From contig JACGCN010000029.1 of the NCBI GenBank assembly GCA_014905825.1, positions 496,001 to 560,000 of the forward strand: DNA of 64,000 nucleotides, read 5' to 3'. The translations under genes were made by a program, and so were the position numbers. The stretch comes from Lyophyllum atratum. Its lineage: Eukaryota; Basidiomycota; Agaricomycetes; Agaricales; Lyophyllaceae. Positions 34,983 to 45,569 of this stretch are shown here, in pieces; position 1 is the first letter of the stretch; each line of letters starts with the position of its first letter. The notes below the pieces were generated by a model. The model was not told where the DNA came from and did no database searches. It saw only the letters and a program-made list of their open reading frames with translations.

Positions 34983-36580
34983 TCAGAGATATACCTCCGC
35001 CGTCAGCTTGTGACCCCCCGAAGGTTGTCGAGATACGATGTCGTAGACGGTAAGTTGGCAAAAGCCTTGAAGGGAAAGCTGTGAAGACAAAAAGCTTGAC
35101 TGAAATGCAAATTTTAGACTCCGGGTCAACTGTTTGTTGATTTTCTTTTTCGTGCTACCTAATCTCTGGTGATCATTCCTTCGCGACGGCTGTCTTCCTG
35201 TCGTACTGCAATTGCTCTTCATACGTAGGAATGGGGGAGGGGGAGGGGGACGGACAGGAGGGGGGCGCCGTTGCCTAGGAGACGGGATATCCATATCAAC
35301 CCAGCAGCAGCCGTCGGCCGCCCGTCTCCATCTCTTCGCTGGAGCAGGTAGTCCTTGCACAGGCTTCGGGGGAAACGATGTCACCACCGCCAGTTCGCAT
35401 CTACGACAAATCCGTTCCCCAGGCCCGCAGATAACAACCCATACTATCGCGCCCCCCGTGACCCGCACAACAGCAAGTCCTACATGTCCTCCCCGCACAC
35501 CTTTCCCGCCCATCCTACGACCGACCTCCCCTCCACCCGGCCCCCTACCCACCCCGACTGCAAGCAACCATTCACTTCGCCACACCAAGCCTCGCCCTTC
35601 CACAACCTCTCGCCCATCACCTCCCCCATCCAGAACGGCCATCCGACCTGGACCATGAACTTTATGATGATTAAAAGCTCTTCGATCGCCCGCGTCTTCC
35701 GCTCCAAGTCGCTGCACCACGCTTCCCTGCCCCTCCCTCCCCTCCCCGGCCCCCCATCGTGCGGCTGCTCGGATCCGCTGCGGCTGCGAGCTCGGTGTCT
35801 GGGAACCGCGTCGAGATGGTCTCTTACTATGGCACCCCGGAGAGGGAGAGGGCCTTCGGGATCGGGAGACCCGGCGCCGGCTCAGTCTCACGAGGCATAC
35901 GTCGTTCTCTACGCCTACGCATGGGCATACACATAGAGGGAAGTCGGCCCTGTCGGCGCGTCGGCGGCTACGTATAGCACTTCGCGCTCGGACGGGGCGT
36001 GGGGTGGATCAGCGAGCGCGGGAGAGAGCCCGTTTAGTGAGCTCGCGAGGTCGTCGCAGCGCCGGCTGGAGGTATAAGGCCGAGGTCGGTTGCACCGGCG
36101 GGGGTATGCGCGGGATGTGAGGAGTCGGAGTCGGGGCCGGGAGGGGAGGGGGAGGAGAATGAGGAGCTAATTGGGTGTGTGGCGGAGGGGTGGGGTTGGC
36201 ATGGGCATGGGCAGCAGACGAGGGGGGCAAGGGGGCGGATTATGGGTATGGGAGTGGAGTTGGGAAGGACGAGTTGGGGAGGAGTATGAGCCGCCGAGCG
36301 TGGATGGGCCGAGCTGGATGGGAGTATGGCTTCGCTGAGCGACGAGGAAGACCACCAAGGAGATGTGTGAGGGACGCGTAGAGAGGGATGGGTTGAAGGT
36401 GCCGGTTGCGGAGGTTAACGTTGAAGGGTGGGGCTCGTTGTAGGTCATTGTCTACTGCATGATGTACGTTCTCAAAGCTTTCGTCCGTCTCTTGTAGATG
36501 TTTTCGCTCGATTCCATTTGATATGAGTGCATTAGCTGTATCTGTACAAACTAGAAAAATATCCTTATCCGAGTTGTGCA
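34983..36580 (-). other. block D1: GC-rich, probably spliced gene, unresolved
   Basis: Conserved in both large copies. On the minus strand it contains open pieces that look protein-like but do not join simply: GTFNPSLSTRPSHISLVVFL with SHTPIQLGPSTLGGSY (around 36300-36450), then CDDLASSLNGLSPALADPP and EREVLYVAADAPTGPTSLYV (around 35930-36060), and a helical DLERKTRAIEELLIIIKFMV (around 35640-35710). Long overlapping frames occur on the other strand because of the skewed composition. I infer one minus-strand gene upstream of B1 but cannot give exon borders. Confidence 0.35.
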
Positions 36581-36787
36581 TTCCAGTGATGATGGATGAG
36601 ACTACGCTTCCAGCGTAAGTATTCCCGTAAAGTCCTATTAAGTACATGTTTTGTGTCTATACTAAAAGATATGCTTGTTCGACTTGTACGTTCCGGTAAT
36701 GATAGATGGTATGATGTTTTGAGCGTAAATATTCACGTAAACGTTGCTGCAGCTGACGTCTCGGCAAGTTGGAGGTCTGGGTACACC

Positions 36788-37209
36788 TCAGCGGTACCAG
36801 TCGGAGTCGTCTACGTAAGCCGTAGCGAACTGGGCCTCCAGACCTAAGATAAGTGTGTCAAAGCATGCCTAGAGGCGTGTCGTAGCCACATACCATGCTC
36901 CTTAATCAGCTTCTCGACGGTATCTTCCTTTTCACCCCTTTGGTATTGCTCGAGTCGCCGAGCATCCCAACCGATATCGCGGAACCTTTGGCGACTGAAG
37001 TGGGCCCTTCGTGTGGGGATAAGGTATTGGTTGTCGTCTTCGCTCTGAGTAGGATACCTGACAACGAGCAACCTCGCGTGGTTGTGCTCGACAACGTGCG
37101 CGAGGAGTGAGAGGGCATTCTCGTCACTGGCGTCAGGGCCGCCGAGTTCCTGCTGAGAATACCATCGTCGAGCCTCTGCTAGAGTGATGAGGAATCCTGC
37201 TACGCGCAT
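36788..37209 (-). CDS. gene C1: compact conserved protein of 123 residues
   Basis: Two exons (37209-36894 and 36843-36788) with GTATGT...CTTAG borders. The ATG at 37209 opens RVAGFLITLAEARRWYSQQE. Later segments are ENALSLLAHVVEHNHARLL, VVRYPTQSEDDNQYLIPTRR, HFSRQRFRDIGWDARRLEQY, EKEDTVEKLIKEHG and, after the intron, LEAQFATAYVDDSDWYR. It is a compact, charged, probably cytosolic protein with mixed helices and strands; no catalytic motif is evident and I do not recognise the family. Three copies in the window (also 44729-45151 and 45570-45991) all keep an open frame, in contrast to the decayed neighbours, which suggests C is the part under selection. Confidence 0.7.
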
Positions 37210-37319
37210 GATTTGAGTGGATGGGATGTGTGTATCTGTGTGCGATCACCGTGGTTTAACTTTAAGTAACCAGCCAGCTTTTGTCACGGTCCAGCGGGGA
37301 TTCATTTAGTGAGCACATG

Positions 37320-38035
37320 ACTTGGTCTGTGTAACCACCATGTCTGCTGAACACGCACACAATGGCTATTTCATTCCTGGAAATTGTATTCTTTTGTTCT
37401 ACTTCAGGCCTGCTTGCGCAGGACGCTTCTTCGTGGCCATATTGGGGGATTGAAGCAAATATGTTGATCTGTGTCGCCATCATCACCCGTGGCTGAGCCA
37501 TATCATTCCTGTGATTTGTATCTTTTTGTTCCACTTCAGGCATGTATGCGCATAACGCATCTGCTCGGCCATATCGCGGGGTAGAAACAATTACGTCGAT
37601 CTGTGTCGTCACTATCACCCGTGTCCGAGCACAATGGCCATATCATTCCTGGAATTTGTATCTTTTTGTTCTACTTCAGGCCTACTTGCGCAGGACGCTT
37701 CTTCGTGGCCATATTTGGGGATAGAAGCAAATATGTTGATGTGTGTCGCCACCAAGTCGCCGCCACCACCCGTGTCTGAGCACACACACAATGGCCATAT
37801 CATTCTTGTAATTTATATCTTTTTGTTCTACTTCAGGCCTACTTGCGCAGGACGCTTCTTCGTGGCCATGATTGGGGGATAGAAGCAAATATGTTGATCT
37901 GTGTCGCCACCATCACGCGTGGCTGAGCACACACACAATCACATCATTCCTGTAATTTGTATCTTTTTGTTCCACTTCAGGCATGTATGCGCACAACGCA
38001 TCTGCGTGGCCATATTCTGGAGTAGAAGCAAACTT
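37320..38035. repeat. tandem repeat array, five monomers of about 130-160 bp
   Basis: The anchor CTTTTTGTTC(T/C)ACTTCAGGC recurs near 37391, 37522, 37661, 37818 and 37961. Each monomer continues through a GCGCA-centred stretch, CGTGGCCATATT, GATAGAAGCAAATATGTTGAT and CACCCGTG. Two monomer types alternate irregularly: type 1 (GGCCTACTTGCGCAGGACGC) and type 2 (GGCATGTATGCGCACAACGC), in the order 1-2-1-1-2. Open frames across the array repeat the same peptide only because the DNA repeats. Confidence 0.9.
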
Positions 38036-38148
38036 TTTTACAACATGCCAATTGTTCAGTATCCTCAAACACAGCCACTCAACGAGTGCTTTAAGACGCT
38101 ACGGGGAATGGGTTAACCTGCAGTCTACTTGAGTAAACCTTCTTCCTC

Positions 38149-38918
38149 ATGCCAGTAACTGCTAATCCTCTCCCGTACCGCACCACCGTCCCCGACTGGG
38201 TTCGAGATCGATGGACCGATACGTTCTCTGTCAAGCTCAGGTATGAGAACGATATGTACGGAATCATAAACACTTTTCTGCAACTCGCCTTCCCGGCCGC
38301 CAATCGATTCATTGTCGTACCGCAAGGTCTCTTGCGACAACAGGTCACTTCCGGTGGTTCGTCGTCCTCAGGATCGGATCATTCATATGACGCCATGGAC
38401 GGCAGCCACGTCGCTTCAAGGAGTGCGCCAGGTGGGTTCTCATTATCTACTTCTCATTGTGCTCGCCTGACTGTCCAGTACACAGGACATGAGGATGATC
38501 TCCTGATACCTGATTTCCTGATCTACAAATCATTCGACAGTGATAGTGCAGCTGGGTCGGACATCATCATCGCGGTCGTGGAGGTCAAGAAGGAATTAAC
38601 TACTAGGATTGAGGTATCCCCACCATCATTCAGACCATTATAAGGCAAGCTGAACATTCTCTTCAGGGATTGAATCAATTTAGAAATTACCTCCGGCGAG
38701 TCGGAGACCACGGCAGGGTTGATGATATACGGCGTCAGGACCGGCCAACGCCGATCGGTCTATTCATTCAAGGGGAAAAAACTTTCGTTCAAACGCTGCA
38801 GTCGCATTCGAAAGGAGCCATCATAAGTGTAGATCCGAGTCAGCTCAAGGACTACGACAGCGGGGGTGGAGAGCTAATCTGGAATACACTCTCAGCGCAC
38901 GCGCAGGCCTGGTGTTGA
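38149..38918 (+). CDS. putative PD-(D/E)XK nuclease-like protein
   Basis: Exons 38149-38431, 38486-38613 and 38667-38918 join in phase to 220 residues. The core shows the ordered motifs of the RecB-like restriction-endonuclease fold: an early helix with Glu (KLRYENDMYGIINTFLQ), DLLIPDFLIY (Pro103-Asp104), IIIAVVEVKKE (Glu127-x-Lys129), then GLNQFRNYL, whose Q-x-x-x-Y (Gln141 to Tyr145) matches the extra motif of RecB/Cas4-type nucleases. The spacing of about 22 residues between PD and ExK is typical. A Ser/Gly/His-rich insert (around residues 65-90) interrupts the N-terminal part. Catalysis is inferred from motifs alone; a DNA-binding but inactive role is possible. The gene is on the opposite strand to its neighbours and lies between the two large duplicated segments. 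Alternative: an unrelated protein with a chance motif. Confidence 0.6.
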
Positions 38919-39343
38919 TATACGACCGTTGACATACATAGGTATATAGCAAGTAACATCGTCGTGTATTTATTAAGTTCCGCAGGCCTAAGGAACAAGG
39001 CAACATATTACCAGGAGGTTGGAGAGCCCTGACCTCAACGTCACCTTCAATCCGCTTTTTTTGAGCTTGATATCTAGCGCGCGCAAGATACATATGGATG
39101 ACTCAGGATGAGCTGGCGAAGCAAATCAAGACACCTCGTGCAGTATTGCAGGATTTTAATGCAGTAGTGTTCTCAAGGGCGGTCAAATTCAGAACTGGCG
39201 AAGGTAGGATGAAGAGATTCGGCCACAACACCTGCGCCGACGAAATGCAAGCCAAGTGCACAACACATAGTGTGGCCGCCCGATTTGAAGGAACTCGATC
39301 GATAAGATAGTGTACATATCTAGTGGAGATATATCTTAGGATC
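38919..39343. other. spacer before duplicated segment 2
   Basis: About 425 bp between the nuclease-like gene and the start of homology to segment 1. No gene seen. Confidence 0.5.
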
Positions 39344-41954
39344 AAAGCTCGAAGCCCTCTTGCGCGAATCATCACCATGCCTGGGACTAGATAGTACTAC
39401 TGCCGCTGTCGATAGCTTGGGAGGCTCCCCGAATACATTGAATCCGCCCGTGTCCCGCAGCCTGACGGCCCCGCTCCGAATTGGATGCGCGTCTCTGGTA
39501 TATGAGCCATACCAGCGTATATCTGGTACCCATGACCACCAAACGGCTCAAGAGCTCTATGGTCGTGGTTCTCGGATTTGAAATTGGTCATAGTAGGGAT
39601 AGGGCTGAGGGGAACGAAACCTGGGGGTAGCTGGTTAACAATAACGGGGTCAGGGGGGTGTTCTGAGAATGTCGACGGTTCATCATGATGAGAATGGGAG
39701 GAATACATCTCGGGGAGCGCTGTCGGCCTGTTAGCATGCTCAGGGGTCAGTAGGATGGGGTCGATAATAGTTCCTTCGGACGAGTTCGTGGGAGAATGTG
39801 ACTGTCAAGCAATATCGTAAGTGAAAGAGGAGTGTGGGATTCGACAAACAACATACTGGAGGCTCAACATCTATGCCAGGAACTGTGACGTTAGAGATGG
39901 ATCTATGCATCGTGTTTCGACGTTGGGATGTTGGAGGACTTGGACGGAGGCCTGAAGCAGTTGGCTGACGATATATGTTCGCTGCCGAAGATGGACGTGA
40001 CGGCGGTTGAACGGAAGGTCGGCTCCGGTCCGATCGATGGTCCTTCTTCCCAGCTCGGTAGATATACGATCCAGGTATACTCGTCCGAGGGTTGGATTTC
40101 GGAATTACCTGCGACGAATCGATAGGCTGACGAGGTCCTCCACTGACTCGAGGAGAGCGAACCCTCGGAGAGCTCGGGATCGGATCAACCATCATAGGAA
40201 CCTAAAATTATAGAGAGAGAGGGCGTAAATCAGAAGCCTTGGAAACAGAAGGAATATAGGCAGAAAACAGTTAAGGCAAAGAAGAAACTCAGCGTACTTC
40301 GGTCCTGTCCCGCAATAGGGCGTTGACTACCACCCGTGTCGCGATATCGTTCCTCCCGATTTGGGTCCCTCTGGGCTTTGGGTGGGCTAACTATATCGTA
40401 CTGCGAGATCCTTGTGGATACTCGAGAAACAGTCGATAATGCTGGGGTATCTCGACCATCCTTTCTACGAACCCTATAAACATCGTCATAGTCCGGGGAG
40501 GGGTCGGTATGAGTTCTCGCGGCAGGTTTGTAGGTATGGCTGTGGGTTACCGGTGCAGAGTTGTCGCGGCTCTGCGCTCTTTGCCTTCGCCCAACACCTT
40601 TACCCTTGCCATTGTCGCCCTCGTCCGCGTTTGAAGGTGTCCTGGTCGCTTTCGCAGCACTATTCGCTTGATCAGTGAAGTCCACTGGCATGCTTAGCTC
40701 GTGAGGAGGTGGCAAGGAGATGTGTGCATCGGGACCAAGCGTTGGAATATACCCCTCTGGCGGGACTGATCGACGAGATCGGTACGAGCGTCGAGAAGGC
40801 GCGATACTCGGGGAACGAGTTTCAGAGCGTGGTGAGTGGGGAGGACTCTGTGTACGCGCCCTAGACTGGCGTTGGCGATCAGGGACAATGGAGATGTCTT
40901 CAGGAGAATCCGATGACTCGTGTGCATGGCCATCTGGCGGAGATGCGGATCCACGTAATGGAATCGGTGCTGCTATTGGGAGAGGCGGAGCGTCGTTTCC
41001 AACGTCCGGCGGACTTCTCTTCCTGCTCGCTCCCCGAGTGTTCGATCTCTCTCGTGTACGATCCCTAATCGAAAGAGCGTCAGTAAAGCACTGTCATGGG
41101 TACAGGATGTTCGGGATGTACCTCGAGGACGGAACGGACGGCTCAGCTACTGAGGCTGAAGATTTCGTACCCGTAGGTGGTGATGGGGCTCTCCTGATTG
41201 GTTCATCCGCATCGTCTTCGCCATCCGTCACGTCATCTTCATTTATTTGCTCACTGGCCCACGCATCCCATCGCCCTCTTTCTAAACCCAGTTTCCAACC
41301 TTCCCGCCTTCCCTCTTCTCTCGCTACTTCAACAGCACGCTGCAGTACCAATTTCCGTATCTGCTCTCTGTCCTTCACGCCCCTCTCCTCGGCCTCGGCG
41401 CGAGCACGTTCAACGTCATCAACGATGGTCTGGGCGCGAAGAATTTCTATTAGAGGAGGCGGGTTAGATATTATGTTGACTAAAGGGGTAGATATCTACC
41501 TCTCTGAGCGATGTCGAGCTGAAGCTTGTACTGCTTCGTGATCCTTCATCAACTCCCTCTCAGCCGCGTCAGCTCTCGCCGTTTCATGTGCAAGAAGCCG
41601 TAGAAGGGTGTTTGCCCCGCTACTATTAGAGCGAGACCGACTGCGCGGGGCAGGCTCTTGTCGCTCCTCACCTCGAAGTCGGGACAGAAAGTGAGCATAA
41701 GCCTGGCGATCGGACTTCGGCCGGCTCTGGCCCTTCGTATGGTAGTCGTTATCTCCAGGATGCGCTGGAACAAACGGATCGGGGGTCCGCGATGGTAGAG
41801 GTGCAGTCGGCGGGAATGGAGGTGTAGCTGGGCGACGGCGAGGTCTGCTCGGCAGGGCGTCGCGAGATGACGAGGACGAAGGCGGGGAAGTATCTCCTGT
41901 TCGTACTGGCTGAGACGTAGGTTGGATAGGAAAGTAAGACCTAGACTCGGTCAT
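39344..41954 (-). pseudogene. A2: decayed copy of gene A1
   Basis: The ATG at 41954 and the N-terminal exon are kept, but four independent lesions separate it from A1. (1) An 83-bp deletion at about 41531 removes the part of the coiled coil after KDHEAV and shifts the frame. (2) A 188-bp deletion at about 40315 (A1 bases 32138-32325) removes the region from NAREDSRDYQ to the DRTEV end and shifts the frame. (3) A net 1-base loss at about 39435 shifts the last exon. (4) The natural C-terminus (after KRVSSF) is missing because homology begins inside the exon. A2 cannot make the A1 protein; truncated products remain possible. Confidence 0.85.
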
Positions 41955-41996
41955 GAGTCCCTGCGTTGCCGATGGGAACAGTTGCGAATGAATCGC

Positions 41997-42656
41997 TCAC
42001 CCTTCAGCGTGACGATCTATCCTATCCATGAGAGTTGCCTGGACCATGAAGTGGGGGTGAAGTTCTTTGCAGCGAATGTAAGCTGCTTTTGAGGATAGAG
42101 GATCATAAAAGGCAAGGATCAGTATCAACTCGAGTGTACTTACGGGACTCCTAAACGCCTCGCGGAACGTTCATGGCCGATCTCGAAAGGCAAAAGTGGC
42201 CGTGTCCTATTCCGCCGCTTGGGATCCTTCCTCATGCAGTCTATCTCGAGTCTTGTTAGTTCAAGATACAATGGCAGAGGCGTGTATGTGACGCTGCCGT
42301 GATACACGTGTTGTGCGCGTTGCAAGGCGCGTGTCCAGTGGCGTGTGATAGACATAGAGATCTATACAATTGGATAAGATAAGAACACAGGCACCCCAAC
42401 GAGCTTGTTCATCTCCCTTCCTAAGAAGTATCAGGGAAGCTTGAAGGGCTGCAACAATGCGGTTGTAGGGCGGTGCGGGCAGGTCGCACAACGCGAAGGG
42501 GAGCGAGAAGTCGTGGCGCACCCCGTAGAAGCCGCAACATGTGGCAAAAGAATCTAGCTGTCCATATCGTTCAGAACGAGCAACCGTTTGGAATGAGTCC
42601 AATGCACATACGAGCATTCCATTCATTAAGACCACATCATCCCCTCCTATCCGCAT
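41997..42656 (-). pseudogene. B2: frameshifted copy of gene B1
   Basis: Nearly identical to B1; the segment around 42140-42355 differs from B1 by one residue in 71 (Ser to Pro in RTRSLLPF). However, one base is missing at about 42630 (CATTAAGACC against CATTAATGACC in B1). This breaks the first exon right after MRIGGDDVV. A later ATG could still give an N-terminally altered product, so it may not be fully dead. Confidence 0.6.
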
Positions 42657-42889
42657 AGAGTTTGATCGAATAACGTTGTTAGTGGAAGCTTCTCTTCGTA
42701 AATTGGTTAACGCACGAGAGCCCGAGCGTCCGACGAAGCGCCGCCAGGATCCCGCATGCGCAGGATTGGCTGCAGGGTGTCAGTAATCAAACCGATCCTG
42801 AAGAATTTTAAGGACTAAACTGATCAGGTGCCTTCTCGAAGGCGTCAAAATAGAGACAAATGCCAATGGGTACATCTGTCATCATAGTT

Positions 42890-44500
42890 CACAGATATAC
42901 CTCCGCCTCCACCTTGTGACCTGTTGAGGATTGTCGAGGAATGATGCCGTAGACGGTAAGTTGGCAAAAGCCTTGAAAGGAACGTCGTGGAGAAAAACTT
43001 GGCTGATTTGCAAATTTTAGACTGCGGGTCAATTGTCTGTTGATTTTCTTTTTCGTTCCTTTGACCTGACCTCTATGATCATTCCTTCTCGACAGCCCTT
43101 GTCTTCCTGTTGTAATGCATACGCTCTTCATACGTGAGGAACGGGGGACGGAGAGGGGCACTGAGAGGAGGGCGCCTCCGTTGCCCAGGAGACGGAATGC
43201 CCATACCCAGCAGCAGCCGCCGTCGCCGCCCTTGTCCATCCCTTCGCCGGAGCAGGTCGTCCTTGCACAGGCTCCGGGGGGGATGATGTCGCCACCACCA
43301 GTCTGATCTACGGCGAATCCGTTCCGCAGGCCCGTAGACAACAACCCATACCACCGGGCCCTCCCCGAGGACCCCGACCCGCATGACACCAAGCTTTATA
43401 TGCCTCCTCGCACACCTCTCCCGCCCATCCTACGACCGACCTCCCCTCCACCCTGCCCCCGACCCATCCCGACCGCAAGCCGCCGTTCACTTCGCCACAC
43501 CAAGCTTCGCCCTTCCACAACCTCTCGTCCATCACATGCATCACATCCCCCATTCAGAACGTCCATCCGACCTCGACCATGAACTTTATGATGATTAAAA
43601 GCTCTTTGATCGTCCGCATCTTCCGCTCCAAGTCGCTGCACCACGCTTCCCTGCCTCTCCCTCCCCTCCCCGGCCCCCCATCGTGCGGCTGCTCGGATCC
43701 GCTGCGGCTGCGAGCTCGGTGTCTGGGAACCGCGTCGAGATGGTCCCTTACTATGGCACCCCGGAGAGGGAGAGGGGCTTCGGGATCGGGAGACCCGGCG
43801 CTGGCTCAGTCTCACGAGGCATACGTCGTTCTCTACGCCTACGCATGGGCATACACATAGAGGGAAGTCGGCCCTGTCGGCGGCGTCGGCGGCTACGTAT
43901 AGCACTTAGCGCTCGGACGGGGCGGGGGTGGATCAGCGGGCGTAGGAGAGAGCTCGTCTAGTAAGCTCGTGAGGTCATCGCAGCTCCGGCTGCAGCAGGC
44001 GCGCGGTATAAGGCCGAGGCGGGGTTGAACCGGCGGGGGTATGTGCGGGATGTGAGGAGTCGGAATCGGGGCCGGGAGGGGAGGGGGGGAGCAGGAGGAG
44101 TAGGAGGAGCTCATTGGGGGTGGGACGGAGGGATGGGGTTGGTATGGGCATGGGCAGCAGACGAGGGAGGCAAGGGGGCGGGTTCTGGGTATGGGGTTGG
44201 GGAGGACGAGTTGGGGAGGAGTATGAGCCGCCGAGCGTGGATGGGCCGAGCTGGATGGGAGTATGGCTTCGCTGAGCGACGAGGAAGACCACCAAGGAGA
44301 TGTGTGAGGGACGCGTAGAGAGGGATGGGTTGAAGGTGCCGGTTGCGGAGGTTGAACGTTGAAGGGTGGGGTCGTTGTAGGTCATTGTCTACTGCATGAT
44401 GTACGTTCTCAAAGCTTTCGTCCGTCTCTTGTAGATGTTTTCGCTCGATTCCATTTGATATGAGTGCATTAGCTGTATCTGTACAAACTAGAAAAATATC
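42890..44500 (-). other. block D2: second copy of the unresolved GC-rich block
   Basis: Counterpart of 34983-36580. Protein-like pieces recur (GTFNPSLSTRPSHISLVVFL, CDDLTSLLDELSPTPADPP), but after ADPP copy 2 has lost one base in a G-run at about 43922. The frame therefore ends PSAKCYT instead of continuing into the EREVLYVAADA segment of copy 1. Several short gains and losses occur near 44080-44210. If copy 1 is a gene, this copy is probably broken. Confidence 0.4.
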
Positions 44501-44728
44501 CTTATCCGAGTTGTACATTCCAGTGATGATGGATGAGACTACGCTTCCAGCGTAAGTATTCCCGTAAAATCCTATTAAGTACATGTTTTGTGTCTATACC
44601 AACTAAAAGATATGCTTGTTCGACTTGTACGTTCCGGTAATGATAGATGGTATGATGTTTTGAGCGTAAATATTCACGTAAACGTTGCTGCAGCTGACGT
44701 CTCGGCAAGTTGGAGGTCTGGGTACACC

Positions 44729-45151
44729 TCAGCGGTACCAGTCGGAGTCGTCTACGTAAGCCGTAGCGAACTGGGCCTCCAGACCTAAGATAAGTGTGTC
44801 AAAGCATGGCCTAGAGGCGTGTCGTAGCCACATACCATGCTCCTTAATCAGCTTCTCGACGGTATCTTCCTTTTCGACCCTTTGGTATTGCTCGAGTCGC
44901 CGAGCATCCCAACCGATATCGCGGAACCTTTGGCGACTGAAGTGGGCCCTTCGTGTGGGGATAAGGTATTGGTTGTCGTCTTCGCTCTGAGTAGGATACC
45001 TGACAACGAGCAACCTCGCGTGGTTGTGCCTGACAACCCGCTTGAGGAGTGAGAGGGCATTCTCGTCACTGGCGTCAGGGTGGCCGAGTTCCTGCTGAGA
45101 ATACCATCGTCGAGCCTCTGCTAGAGTGATGAGGAATCCTGCTACGCGCAT
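44729..45151 (-). CDS. gene C2: second copy of the compact conserved protein
   Basis: Same two-exon layout as C1 and the same GTATGT intron. One extra base within the intron makes the unspliced frame run through to the normal end YVDDSDWYR, so both spliced and unspliced reading is possible. Compared with C1 it has Gly to His in QELGH, Gly to Val in YQRVEKED, and a tight cluster changing LLAHVVEH to LLKRVVRH. Everything else in exon 1 is identical, so the copy is recent or homogenised. Function unknown, as for C1. Confidence 0.65.
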   Translation of the reverse strand: MRVAGFLITLAEARRWYSQQELGHPDASDENALSLLKRVVRHNHARLLVVRYPTQSEDDNQYLIPTRRAHFSRQRFRDIGWDARRLEQYQRVEKEDTVEKLIKEHGMWLRHASRPCFDTLILGLEAQFATAYVDDSDWYR

Positions 45152-45569
45152 GATTTGAGTGGATGGGATGTGTGTATCTGTGTGCGATGACGCTGGTTTG
45201 AGTAACAGCCAGCTTTGTCTGGCGGAGATTTATTTGGTGACTCACTCGCCCACGCATCCCAACGCCCTCTATCTAGACCCAATCTCCAGCCTTCCCGCCT
45301 TCCTCCTTCTCTCGCTACTTCAGAGGCATCACCAATATCCTGATCCAAGTTGTACATTCCAGTGATGATGGATGAGACTACGCTTCCAGCGTAAGTATTC
45401 CCGTAAAGTCCTGTTAAGTACATGTTTTGTGTCTATACAAAGTAAAAGATATGCTTGTGCGACTTGTACGTTCCGGTGATGATAGATGATATGATGTTCT
45501 GAGCGTAAATATTCACGTAAAAACGTTGCTGCAGCTGACATCTCGGCAATTTGGAGGTCCGGGTACACC

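Larger units (their letters stand above)
31169..37315. repeat. segmental duplication, copy 1
   Basis: The segment from the last exon of A1 to about 105 bp upstream of C1 recurs in the same orientation at 39344-45238, offset by about 8 kb. Gene order (A, B, D, C on the minus strand) and intergenic sequence are both preserved. Homology starts inside A (at AAGCTCGAA) and stops at the TTTAGTGA preceding the tandem-repeat array. Confidence 0.95.
39344..45238. repeat. segmental duplication, copy 2
   Basis: Direct-orientation copy of 31169-37315. It contains A2, B2, block D2 and C2 in the same order. It is shorter through an 188-bp loss and an 83-bp loss inside A2, and many small differences. It then runs into rearranged remnants of a third copy. 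Confidence 0.95.

Noticed and set aside
35212..35936. plus-strand open frames across block D1
   Set aside because: Pro/Ser-rich frames opposite GC-skewed sequence; in copy 2 the equivalent frames are interrupted and differ, as expected for shadows.
37262..37888. overlapping minus-strand frames encoding a repeated peptide (INIFASIPxYGHEEASCASR)
   Set aside because: The peptide repeats because the DNA is a tandem array; frames shift between monomers of unequal length and there is no start or splice logic.
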